From Pseudorasbora parva (lineage: Eukaryota > Chordata > Actinopteri > Cypriniformes > Gobionidae), in the NCBI RefSeq assembly GCF_024679245.1, contig NC_090178.1, positions 2,558,853 through 2,622,852 of the forward strand: DNA of 64,000 nt, read 5' to 3'. Below, one piece after another: positions 52,328 to 64,000 of the stretch. A model generated the notes under the pieces. It was not told where the DNA came from. It saw only the letters and a program-made list of their open reading frames with translations, and searched no databases. A program made the position numbers and the translations under genes. Numbering within the stretch: position 1 is the stretch's first letter; each line of letters starts with the position of its first letter.

Positions 52328-53901
52328 TGTAGTGGCCGCCAGATAACTGACTCCAGGACACAGTGTTTATAGATATTTTACATTAAATAACAATTTTTAT
52401 GGATGAAAAACCTCTACTGTACTGGACAGACTAAACCGAACACAGTCATCTAACTTTAAGTGATTCGGGGCCTCCAGCTGATACAAAGGGGAGCCGGAAA
52501 CGCAAAGATGTACAGCTTCCCATACATAATTACCGCCAAAATAACTGACTCCTGGACACAGTGTTTACTGGATATTTCACATTTAAAATACATTTTTATG
52601 GATGAAAACACCTCTACTGTGCTGGGCACACTCGAACAAACACATCCATCTAACTTTCAGGTGATTTGAGAGCATAATTTGCATAGAAAAGGCAGTTCTT
52701 GTGAACCTGTTATTTGGGGGCCACTACGTAAATGAGAGCTGGTACGTATTTGTGTTTTGGGCTCCCGTTTAGCTCTGGAAGGCTCTAGGGTCACCAGACC
52801 TTCGCTCCTGTTTATGTCTCAGCGCCCCCTCTCTGATTCCAAAGTTTGGAGAAGATCAGAGAAACTTGGAAAATTTCCCCAAAAAAACACAAAGGGGTAC
52901 CACTTATTGTTTTTTTGGGTCAGAAAATAAAATTTCTCAGATCTTCTCAAAACTATGGATTCTGATAAAGGGCGTTGAGATATAGACAGGAGTTCAAGTC
53001 TGGTGGCCCTAGAGCCTTCAAGAGCTGAACGGGAGCAAAAAACACAGACATACAACTTCCCATTTATTTAGAGCTGCCAGATACCTGGTCCGAAGACAGT
53101 GTTTATAGATTATATTTCACATTTAATATACATTTTCATTAGAAATATGACATGGATGAAACTGATAACAGCGTGGATGAAATGATAGCAGGCTAGATTA
53201 AATAATAACAGGGTGGATGAACTCTGCAGGCCGCCCCGGCCTCCTGAACTTTCTGTCCCTCCCGTTCCTCCCTGGCCTGTCCCTCCAGTTCCTCCCTGGA
53301 CTGACCCTCCAGTTCCTCCCTGGACTGACCCTCCAGTTCCTCCCTGGTCTGACCCTCCAGTTCCTCCCTGGTCTGACCCTCCCGTTCCTCCCTGGACTGG
53401 CCCTCCCGTTCCTCCCTGGCCTGTCCCTCCAGTTCCTCCCTGGCCTGTCCCTCCCGTTCCTCCCTGGCCTGTCCCTCCCGTTCCTCCCTGGCCTGTCCCT
53501 CCCGTTTCTCCCTGGCCTGTCCCTCCAGTTCCTCCCTGGTCTGACCCTCCCGTTCCTCCCTGGACTGACCCTCCCGTTCCTCCCTGATCTGTCTCTACCG
53601 TCCCTCCCTGGTCTGTCCATACCGTCCCACCCTGGTCCATCCCTCCCGTTCCTCCCTGGTCTGTCCATACCGTCCCACCCTGGTCTGTCCCTCCTGTCCC
53701 TGCCTGGTCTGTCCCTCCCTGGTCTTTCTCCACTGTTTTCTTGTGATTCATTTTTGCTATGTTTGAGTTGTGTTTTGTTATTTCTGATTGTGTATTATCC
53801 CTCTGTGGGTTATTGTTTTAGTGTTTGTTTATTTTATTAATAAATATACTCTTTCTAAACTTGAGTCCTCACATCACTTTTTCATTACCCTGAACGTAAC
53901 A
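52328..53901. repeat. Array unit 5 (1574 bp)
   Basis: Near-duplicate of unit 3 with one extra 24-bp repeat. Minisatellite 53250-53730. Confidence 0.9.
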
Positions 53902-56446
53902 TGTAGTGGCCGCCAGATAACTGACTCCAGGACACAGTGTTTATAGATATTTTACATTTAATAACAATTTTTATTGATGAAAAACCTCTACTGTACTGGA
54001 CAGACTAAACCGAACACAGCCATCTAACTTTAAGTCATTCGGGGCCTCCAGCTGATACAAAGGGGAGCCGGAAACGCAAAGATGCACAGCTTCCCATACA
54101 TAATTAACGCCAAAATAACTGATTCCTGGACACAGTGTTTATTGATGATATTTCACATTTAAAATACATTTTTATGGATGAAAACACCTCTACTGTGCTG
54201 GGCACACTCGAACAAACACATCCATCTAACTTTCAGGTGATTTGAGCGCATAATTTGCATAGAAAAGGCAGTTCTGGTGGACCTGTTATTTGGGGGCCAC
54301 TACGTAAATGAGAGCTGGTACGTATTTGTGTTTTGGGCTTCCGTTTAGCTCTGGAAGGCTCTAGGGTCACTAAACCTTCGCTCCTGTTTATGTCTCAGCG
54401 CCCCCTCTCTGATTCAAAAGTTTGGAGAAGATCAGAGAAAGTTGAAAAATTTCCCCCAAAAAACACAAAGGGGTACCACTTATTGTTTTTTTGGGTCAGA
54501 AAATAAAATTTCTCAGATCTTCTCAAAACTATGGATTCTGAAAAAGGGCGTTGAGATATAGACAGGAGTTCAAGTCTGGTGGCCCTAGAGCCTTCAAGAG
54601 CTGAACAGTAGCAAAAAACACAGACATACAACTTCCCATTTATTTAGAGCTGCCGTTCCTCCCTGGACTGACCCTCCCGTTCCTCCCTGGCCTGTCCCTC
54701 CCGTTCCTCCCTGGCCTGTCCCTCCCGTTCCTCCCTAGCCTGTCCCTCCAGTTCCTCCCTGGACTGACCCTCCAGTTCCTCCCTGGCCTGACCCTCCCGT
54801 TCCTCCCTGGACTGACCCTCCCGTTTCTCCCTGATCTGCCCCTCCCGTTCCTCCCTGGCCTGTCCCTCCCTATCCTCCCTGGCCTGTCCCTCCAGTTCCT
54901 CCCTGGTCTGACCCTTAAGTCACTTGGAAAATTTCCCCAAAAAAACACAAAGGGGTACCACTTATTGTTTTTTTGGGTCAGAAAATAAAATTTCTCAGAT
55001 CTTCTCAAAACTATGGATTCTGATAAAGGGCGTTGAGATATAGACAGGAGTTCAAGTCTGGTGGCCCTAGAGCCTTCAAGAGCTGAACGGGAGCAAGAAA
55101 CACAGACATACAACTTCCCATTTATTTAGAGCTGCCGTTCCTCCCTGGACTGACCCTCCCGTTCCTCCCTGGCCTGTCCCTCCCGTTCCTCCCTGGCCTG
55201 TCCCTCCAGTTCCTCCCTGGACTGACCCTCCAGTTCCTCCCTGGCCTGACCCTCCCGTTCCTCCCTGGACTGACCCTCCCGTTCCTCCCTGATCTGCCCC
55301 TACCGTTCCTCCCTGGCCTGTCCCTCCCTATCCTCCCTGGCCTGTCCCTCCAGTTCCTCCCTGGTCTGTCCCTCCCGTTCCTCCCTGGACTGACCCTCCC
55401 ATCCCTCCCTGGCCTGTCCCTCCCGTTCCTACCTGGCCTGACCCTCCCGTTCCTACCTGGCCTGACCCTCCCGTTCCTCCCTGGCCTGACCCTCCCGTCC
55501 CTCCCTGGCCTGTCCCTCCCGTTCCTACCTGGACTGACCCTCCCGTTCCTACCTGGTCTGACCCTCCCGTCCCACCCTGATCTGTCTCTACCGTCCCTCC
55601 CTGGTCTGTCCATACCGTCCCACCCTGATCTGTCTCTACCGTCCCTCCCTGGTCTGTCCATACTGTCCCACCCTGATCTGTCTCTACCGCCCATACCTGG
55701 TCTGTCCATACCGTCCCACCCTGATCTGTCTCTACCGTCCCTCCCTGGTCTGTCCATACCGTCCCACCCTGGTCCATCCCTCCCGTTCCTCCCTGGTCTG
55801 TCCATACCGTCCCTCCCTGGCCTGTCCCTCCCGTTCCTACCTGGCCTGACCCTCCCGTTCCTACCTGGACTGACCCTCCCGTTCCTCCCTGGCCTGACCC
55901 TCCCGTCCCTCCCTGGCCTGTCCCTCCCGTTCCTACCTGGACTGACCCTCCCGTTCCTACCTGGTCTGACCCTCCCGTCCCACCCTGATCTGTCTCTACC
56001 GTCCCTCCCTGGTCTGTCCATACCGTCCCACCCTGATCTGTCTCAACCGTCCCTCCCTGGTCTGTCCATACTGTCCCACCCTGATCTGTCTCTACCGCCC
56101 ATCCCTGGTCTGTCCATACCGTCCCACCCTGATCTGTCTCTACCGTCCCTCCCTGGTCTGTCCATACCATCCCACCCTGGTCCATCCCTCCCGTTCCTCC
56201 CTGGTCTGTCCATACCGTCCCACCCTGGTCTGTCCCTCCTGTCCCTGCCTGGTCTGTCCCTCCCTGGTCTTTCTCCACTGTTTTCTTGTGATTCATTTTT
56301 GCTATGTTTGAGTTGTGTTTTGTTATTTCTGATTGTGTATTATCCCTCTGTGGGTTATTGTTTTAGTGTTTGTTTATTTTATTAATAAATATACTCTTTC
56401 TAAACTTGAGTCCTCACATCACTTTTTCATTACCCTGAACGTAACA
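53902..56446. repeat. Array unit 6 (2545 bp, double)
   Basis: Two hairpins (about 54290-54655 and the left-truncated 54912-55135) and two minisatellite blocks (54655-54912 and 55135-56275). The 'cccttaagtcacttgg' junction is shared with unit 1; the 'gatgcacagcttcccatac' and 'ggcttccgtttag' variants are shared with unit 8. Confidence 0.9.
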
Positions 56447-58147
56447 TGTAGTGGCCGCCAGATAACTGACTCCAGGACACAGTGTTTATAGATATTTTAC
56501 ATTTAATAACAATTTTTATGGATGAAAAACCTCTACTGTACTGGACAGACTAAACCGAACACAGTCATCTAACTTTAAGTCATTCGGGGCCTCCAGCTGA
56601 TACAAAGGGGAGCCGGAAACGCAAAGATGTACAGCTTCCCATACATAATTACCGCCAAAATAACTGACTCCTGGACACAGTGTTTATTGGATATTTCACA
56701 TTTAAAATACATTTTTATGGATGAAAACACCTCTACTGTGCTGGGCACACTCGAACAAACACATCCATCTAACTTTCAGGTGATTTGAGCGCATAATTTG
56801 CATAGAAAAGGCAGTTCTGGTGGACCTGTTATTTGGGGGCCACTACGTAAATGAGAGCTGGTACGTATTTGTGTTTTGGGCTCCCGTTTAGCTCTGGAAG
56901 GCTCTAGGGTCACCAGACCTTCGCTCCTGTTTATGTCTCAGCGCCCCCTCTCTGATTCCAAAGTTTGGAGAAGATCAGAGAAACTTGGAAAATTTCCCCA
57001 AAAAAACACAAAGGGGTACCACTTATTGTTTTTTTGGGTCAGAAAATAAAATTTCTCAGATCTTCTCAAAACTATGGATTCTGATAAAGGGCGTTGAGAT
57101 ATAGACAGGAGTTCAAGTCTGGTGGCCCTAGAGCCTTCAAGAGCTGAACGGGAGCAAGAAACACAGACATACAACTTCCCATTTATTTAGAGCTGCCGTT
57201 CCTCCCTGGACTGACCCTCCCGTTCCTCCCTGGCCTGTCCCTCCCGTTCCTCCCTGGCCTGTCCCTCCAGTTCCTCCCTGGACTGACCCTCCAGTTCCTC
57301 CCTGGCCTGACCCTCCCGTTCCTCCCTGGACTGACCCTCCCGTTCCTCCCTGGCCTGACCCTCCCGTTCCTCCCTGGACTGACCCTCCCGTTCCTCCCTG
57401 ATCTGCCCCTCCCGTTCCTCCCTGGCCTGTCCCTCCCTATCCTCCCTGGCCTGTCCCTCCAGTTCCTCCCTGGTCTGTCCCTCCCGTTCCTCCCTGGACT
57501 GACCCTCCCATCCCTCCCTGGCCTGTCCCTCCCGTTCCTACCTGGCCTGACCCTCCCGTTCCTACCTGGCCTGACCCTCCCGTTCCTCCCTGGCCTGACC
57601 CTCCCGTCCCTCCCTGGCCTGTCCCTCCCGTTCCTACCTGGACTGACCCTCCCGTTCCTACCTGGTCTGACCCTCCCATCCCACCCTGATCTGTCTCTAC
57701 CGTCCCTCCCTGGTCTGTCCATACCGTCCCACCCTGATCTGTTTCTACCGTCCCTCCCTGGTCTGTCCATACTGTCCCACCCTGATCTGTCTCTACCGCC
57801 CATCCCTGGTCTGTCCATACCGTCCCACCCTGATCTGTCTCTACCGTCCCTCCCTGGTCTATCCATACCGTCCCACCCTGGTCCATCCCTCCCGTTCCTC
57901 CCTGGTCTGTCCATACCGTCCCACCCTGGTCTGTCCCTCCTGTCCCTGCCTGGTCTGTCCCTCCCTGGTCTTTCTCCACTGTTTTCTTGTGATTCATTTT
58001 TGCTATGTTTGAGTTGTGTTTTGTTATTTCTGATTGTGTATTATCCGTCTGTGGGTTATTGTTTTAGTGTTTGTTTATTTTATTAATAAATATACTCTTT
58101 CTAAACTTGAGTCCTCACATCACTTTTTCATTACCCTGAACGTAACA
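56447..58147. repeat. Array unit 7 (1701 bp)
   Basis: Hairpin about 56830-57197, minisatellite 57197-57975, tail to 58147. Confidence 0.9.
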
Positions 58148-59825
58148 TGTAGTGGCCGCCAGATAACTGACTCCAGGACACAGTGTTTATAGATATTTTA
58201 CATTTAATAACAATTTTTATTGATGAAAAACCTCTACTGTACTGGACAGACTAAACCGAACACAGTCATCTAACTTTAAGTCATTCGGGGCCTCCAGCTG
58301 ATACAAAGGGGAGCCGGAAACGCAAAGATGCACAGCTTCCCATACATAATTAACGCCAAAATAACTGATTCCTGGACACAGTGTTTATTGATGATATTTC
58401 ACATTTAAAATACATTTTTATGGATGAAAACACCTCTACTGTGCTGGGCACACTCGAACAAACACATCCATCTAACTTTCAGGTGATTTGAGCGCATAAT
58501 TTGCATAGAAAAGGCAGTTCTGGTGGACCTGTTATTTGGGGGCCACTACGTAAATGAGAGCTGGTACGTATTTGTGTTTTGGGCTTCCGTTTAGCTCTGG
58601 AAGGCTCTAGGGTCACCAAACCTTCGCTCCTGTTTATGTCTCAGCGCCCCCTCTCTGATTCAAAAGTTTGGAGAAGATCAGAGAAAGTTGAAAAATTTCC
58701 CCCAAAAAACACAAAGGGGTACCACTTATTGTTTTTTTGGTCAGAAAATAAAATTTCTCAGATCTTCTCAAAACTATGGATTCTGATAAAGGGCGTTGAG
58801 ATATAGACAGGAGTTCAAATCTGGTGGCCCTAGAGCCTTCAAGAGCTGAACGGGAGCAAAGAAAAACAGACATACAACTTCCCATTTATTTAGAGCTGCC
58901 GTTCCTCCCTGGACTGACCCTCCCGTTCCTCCCAGGCCTGTCCCTCCCGTTCCTCCCTGGCCTGTCCCTCCCATTCCTCCCTAGCCTGTCCCTCCAGTTC
59001 CTCCCTGGACTGACCCTCCAGTTCCTCCCTGGCCTGACCCTCCCGTTCCTCCCTGGACTGACCCTCCCGTTCCTCCCTGATCTGCCCCTCCCGTTCCTCC
59101 CTGGCCTGTCCCTCCCTATCCTCCCTGGCCTGTCCCTCCAGTTCCTCCCTGGTCTGACCCTCCCGTTCCTCCCTGGACTGACCCTCCCATCCCTCCCTGG
59201 CCTGTCCCTCCCGTTCCTACCTGGCCTGACCCTCCCGTTCCTACCTGGCCTGACCCTCCCGTTCCTCCCTGGCCTGACCCTCCCGTCCCTCCCTGGCCTG
59301 TCCCTCCTGTTCCTACCTGGACTGACCCTCCCGTTCCTACCTGGTCTGACCCTCCCGTCCCACCCTGATCTGTCTCTACCGTCCCTCCCTGGTCTGTCCA
59401 TACCGTCCCACCCTGATCTGTCTCTACCGTCACTCCCTGGTCTGTCCATACTGTCCCACCCTGATCTGTCTCTACCGCCCATACCTGGTCTGTCCATACC
59501 GTCCCACCCTGATCTGTCTCTACCGTCCCTCCCTGGTCTGTCCATACCGTCCCACCCTGGTCCATCCCTCCCGTTCCTCCCTGGTCTGTCCATACCGTCC
59601 CACCCTGGTCTGTCCCTCCTGTCCCTGCCTGGTCTGTCCCTCCCTGGTCTTTCTCCACTGTTTTCTTGTGATTCATTTTTGCTATGTTTGAGTTGTGTTT
59701 TGTTATTTCTGATTGTGTATTATCCCTCTGTGGGTTATTGTTTAGTGTTTGTTTATTTTATTAATAAATATACTCTTTCTAAACTTGAGTCCTCACATCA
59801 CTTTTTCATTACCCTGAACGTAACA
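58148..59825. repeat. Array unit 8 (1678 bp)
   Basis: Hairpin about 58530-58905, minisatellite 58905-59655, tail to 59825. It shares variants with unit 6. Confidence 0.9.
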
Positions 59826-61718
59826 TGTAGTGGCCGCCAGATAACTGACTCCAGGACACAGTGTTTATAGATATTTTACATTTAATAACAATTTTTATGG
59901 ATGAAAAACCTCTACTGTACTGGACAGACTAAACCGAACACAGTCATCTAACTTTAAGTCATTCGGGGCCTCCAGCTGATACAAAGGGGAGCCGGAAACG
60001 CAAAGATGTACAGCTTCCCATACATAATTACCGCCAAAATAACTGACTCCTGGACACAGTGTTTATTGGATATTTCACATTTAAAATACATTTTTATGGA
60101 TGAAAACACCTCTACTGTGCTGGGCACACTCAAACAAACACATCCATCTAACTTTCAGGTGATTTGAGCGCAAAATTTGCATAGAAAAGGCAGTTCTGGT
60201 GGACCTGTTATTTGGGGGCCACTACGTAAATGAGAGCTGGTACGTATTTGTGTTTTGGGCTCCCGTTTAGCTCTGGAAGGCTCTAGGGTCACCAGACCTT
60301 CGCTCCTGTTTATGTCTCAGCGCCCCCTCTCTGATTCCAAAGTTTGGAGAAGATCAGAGAAAGTTGAAAAATTTCCCCCAAAAAACACAAAGGGGTACCA
60401 CTTATTGTTTTTTTGGGTCAGAAAATAAAATTTCTCAGATCTTCTCAAAACTATGGATTCTGATAAAGGGCGTTGAGATATAGACAGGAGTTCAAGTCTG
60501 GTGGCCCTAGAGCCTTCAAGAGCTGAACGGGAGCAAGAAACACAGACATACAACTTCCCATTTATTTAGAGCTGCCGTTCCTCCCTGGACTGACCCTCCC
60601 GTTCCTCCCTGGCCTGTCCCTCCCGTTCCTCCCTGGCCTGTCCCTCCAGTTCCTCCCTGGACTGACCCTCCAGTTCCTCCCTGGCCTGACCCTCCCGTTC
60701 CTCCCTGGACTGACCCTCCCGTTCCTCCCTGATCTGCCCCTCCCGTTCCTCCCTGGCCTGTCCCTCCCTATCCTCCCTGGCCTGTCCCTCCAGTTCCTCC
60801 CTGGTCTGACCCTCCCGTTCCTCCCTGGACTGACCTTCCCATCCCTCCCTGGCCTGTCCCTCCCGTTCCTACCTGGCCTGACCCTCCCGTTCCTACCTGG
60901 CCTGACCCTCCCGTTCCTCCCTGGCCTGACCCTCCCGTCCCTCCCTGGCCTGTCCCTCCCGTTCCTACCTGGACTGACCCTCCCGTTCCTCCCTGATCTG
61001 CCCCTCCCGTTCCTCCCTGGCCTGTCCCTCCCTATCCTCCCTGGTCTGTCCCTCCCGTTCCTCCCTGGACTGACCCTCCCATCCCTCCCTGGCCTGTCCC
61101 TCCCGTTCCTACCTGGCCTGACCCTCCCGTTCCGACCTGGCCTGACCCTCCCGTTCCTCCCTGGCCTGACCCTCCCGTCCCTCCCTGGCCTGTCCCTCCC
61201 GTTCCTACCTGGACTGACCCTCCCGTTCCTACCTGGTCTGACCCTCCCGTCCCACCCTGATCTGTCTCTACCGTCCGTCCCTGGTCTGTCCATACCGTCC
61301 CACCCTGATCTGTCTCTACCGTCCCTCCCTGGTCTGTCCATTCTGTCCCACCCTGATCTGTCTCTACCGCCCATCCCTGGTCTGTCCATACCGTCCCACC
61401 CTGATCTGTCTCTACCGTCCCTCCCTGGTCTGTCCATACCGTCCCACCCTGGTCCATCCCTCCCGTTCCTCCCTGGTCTGTCCATACCGTCCCACCCTGG
61501 GCTGTCCCTCCTGTCCCTGCCTGGTCTGTCCCTCCCTGGTGTTTCTCCACTGTTTTCTTGTGATTCATTTTTGCTATGTTTGAGTTGTGTTTTGTTATTT
61601 CTGCTTGTGTATTATCCCTCTGTGGGTTATTGTTTTAGTGTTTTTTTATTTTATTAATAAATATACTCTTTCTAAACTTGAGTCCTCACATCACTTTTTC
61701 ATTACCCTGAACGTAACA
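59826..61718. repeat. Array unit 9 (1893 bp)
   Basis: Hairpin about 60210-60577 and minisatellite 60577-61550, which contains an internal duplication of about 240 bp. Tail to 61718. It shares 'gcgcaaaatttgc' and 'actcaaacaaac' with unit 10. Confidence 0.9.
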
Positions 61719-63443
61719 TGTAGTGGCCGCCAGATAACTGACTCCAGGACACAGTGTTTATAGATATTTTACATTTAATAACCATTTTTATTGATGAAAA
61801 ACCTCTACTGTACTGGACAGACTAAACCGAACACAGTCATCTAACTTTAAGTCATTCGGGGCCTCCAGCTGATACAAAGGGGAGCCGGAAACGCAAAGAT
61901 GTACAGCTTCCCATACATAATTACCGCCAAAATAACTGACTCCTGGACACAGTGTTTATTGGATATTTCACATTTTAAATACATTTTTATGGATGAAAAC
62001 ACCTCTACTGTGCTGGGCACACTCAAACAAACACATCCATCTAACTTTCAGGTGATTTGAGCGCAAAATTTGCATAGAAAAGGCAGTTCTGGTGGACCTG
62101 TTATTTGGGGGCCACTACGTAAATGAGAGCTGGTACGTATTTGTGTTTTGGGCTCCCGTTTAGCTCTGGAAGGCTCTAGGGTCACCAGACCTTCGCTCCT
62201 GTTTATGTCTCAGCGCCCCCTCTCTGATTCCAAAGTTTGGAGAAGATCAGAGAAAGTTGAAAAATTTCCCCCAAAAAACACAAAGGGGTACCACTTATTG
62301 TTTTTTTGGGTCAGAAAATAAAATTTCTCAGATCTTCTCAAAACTATGGATTCTGATAAAGGGCGTTGAGATATAGACAGGAGTTCAAGTCTGGTGGCCC
62401 TAGAGCCTTCAAGAGCTGAACGGGAGCAAAAAACACAGACATACAACTTACCATTTATTTAGAGCTGCCGTTCCTCCCTGGACTGACCCTCCCGTTCCTC
62501 CCTGGCCTGACCCTCCCGTTCCTCCCTGGCCTGACCCTCCCGTTCCTCCCTGGCCTGTCCCTCCCGTTCCTCCCTAGCCTGTCCCTCCAGTTCCTCCCTG
62601 GACTGACCCTCCAGTTCCTCCCTGGCCTGACCCTCCCGTTCCTCCCTGGACTGACCCTCCCGTTCCTCCCTGATCTGCCCCTCCCGTTCCTCCCTGGCCT
62701 GTCCCTCCCTATCCTCCCTGGCCTGTCCCTCCACTTCCTCCCTGGTCTGACCCTCCCGTTCCTCCCTGGACTGACCCTCCCATCCCTCCCTGGCCTGTCC
62801 CTCCCGTTCCTACCTGGCCTGACCCTCCCGTTCCTACCTGGCCTGACCCTCCCGTTCCTCCCTGGCCTGACCCTCCTGTCCCTCCCTGGCCTGACCCTCC
62901 CGTCCCTCCCTGGCCTGTCCCTCCCGTTCCTACCTGGACTGACCCTCCCGTTCCTACCTGGTCTGACCCTCCCGTCCCACCCTGATCTGTCTCTACCGTC
63001 CCTCCCTGGTCTGTCCATACCGTCCCACCCTGATCTGTCTCTACCGTCCCTCCCTGGTCTGTCCATACTGTCCCACCCTGATCTGTCTCTACCACCCATC
63101 CCTGGTCTGTCCATACCGTCCCACCCTGATCTGTCTCTACCGTCCCTCCCTGGTCTGTCCATACCGTCCCACCCTGGTCCATCCCTCCCGTTCCTCCCTG
63201 GTCTGTCCATACCGTCCCACCCTGGTCTGTCCCTCCTGTCCCTGCCTGGTCTGTCCCTCCCTGTTCTTTCTCCACTGTTTTCTTGTGATTCATTTTTGCT
63301 ATGTTTGAGTTGTGTTTTGTTATTTCTCATTGTGTATTATCCCTCTGTGGGTTATTGTTTTAGTGTTTGTTTATTTTATTAATAAATATACTCTTTCTAA
63401 ACTTGAGTCCTCACATCACTTTTTCATTACCCTGAACGTAACA
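61719..63443. repeat. Array unit 10 (1725 bp)
   Basis: Hairpin about 62100-62466, minisatellite 62466-63275, tail to 63443. Confidence 0.9.
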
Positions 63444-64000
63444 TGTAGTGGCCGCCAGATAACTGACTCCAGGACACAGTGTTTATAGATATTTTACATT
63501 TAATAACAATTTTTATTGATGAAAAACCTCTACTGTACTTGACAGACTAAACCGAACACAGTCATCTAACTTTAAGTCATTCGGGGCCTCCAGCTGATAC
63601 AAAGGGGAGCCGGAAACGCAAAGATGTACAGCTTCCCATACATAATTACCGCCAAAATAACTGATTCCTGGACACAGTGTTTATTGATGATATTTCACAT
63701 TTAAAATACATTTTTATGGATGAAAACACATCTACTGTGCTGGGCACACTCGAACAAACACATCCATCTAACTTTCAGGTGATTTGAGCGCATAATTTGC
63801 ATAGAAAAGGCAGTTCTGGTGGACCTGTTATTTGGGGGCCACTACGTAAATGAGAGCTGGTACGTATTTGTGTTTTGGGCTCCCGTTTAGCTCTGGAAGG
63901 CTCTAGGGTCACCAGACCTTCGCTCCTGTTTATGTCTCAGCGCCCCCTCTCTGATTCCAAAGTTTGGAGAAGATCAGAGAAACTTGGAAAATTTCCCCCA
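63444..64000. repeat. Array unit 11 (cut off by the window end)
   Basis: Contains the motif copies and the left half of the hairpin. The array continues beyond the window. Confidence 0.9.

Overview
This window is vertebrate nuclear DNA, most likely from a cyprinid-type teleost fish. The evidence is a split host gene with GT-AG introns and vertebrate-like coding sequence, dense Tc1/mariner, hAT-like and palindromic MITE insertions of kinds common in cyprinids, a tRNA-derived SINE, a chromodomain Ty3/gypsy element, a BEL/Pao element, and many long (AT)n tracts. No prokaryotic features or CRISPR arrays are visible.

Host gene (about 1-37.4 kb, + strand). One gene can be assembled exon by exon. 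It resembles AZI2/NAP1, the coiled-coil adaptor of the kinases TBK1 and IKK-epsilon. A CpG-rich, ETS-site-containing first exon ends near 292. Coding exons lie at 3586-3798, 5436-5552, 5632-5731, 14367-14509, 18298-18359, 19470-19600 and 34043-34350 (stop). Reading phases agree at every junction and give a protein of about 356 residues. An optional phase-neutral exon may lie at 22810-22902.

Introns. They are packed with transposons: a broken Tc1 copy (1908-3301), nested hAT-like elements (3884-4871, 5839-6791, 13609-14288), a full-length chromodomain gypsy element (8406-13453), a minus-strand Tc1 relic split by a SINE and a MITE (14524-16571), and a structurally intact Tc1/mariner element with an uninterrupted 331-residue transposase (16602-18235). 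A 2 kb degenerate minisatellite follows (about 20.04-22.03 kb). A 7.1 kb BEL/Pao retrotransposon with apparently identical LTRs and an intact 1962-residue polyprotein (25778-32919) is inserted inside an older Tc1-like element (24382-33086).

Downstream of the host stop codon. A large nested palindrome (34452-37013) begins about 100 bases after the stop codon. It is followed by AT-rich DNA with palindromic MITEs, a hAT-like relic with part of a BED-type zinc finger, a deletion derivative of the intact Tc1 element, and two Tc1 fragments.

Tandem array (43.13-64.0 kb, running off the end). The last third is one head-to-tail array of about 11 units of 1.15-2.8 kb. Each full unit has a block with two diverged copies of one motif, an imperfect hairpin of about 390 bp, one or two blocks of a 24-bp pyrimidine-rich minisatellite, and a tail resembling the 3' end of a gypsy LTR. 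Because 24 is a multiple of three, the minisatellite gives long open frames on both strands; I regard these as non-coding. Shared variants between particular units suggest turnover by unequal exchange or conversion. This array is the least explained structure in the window.
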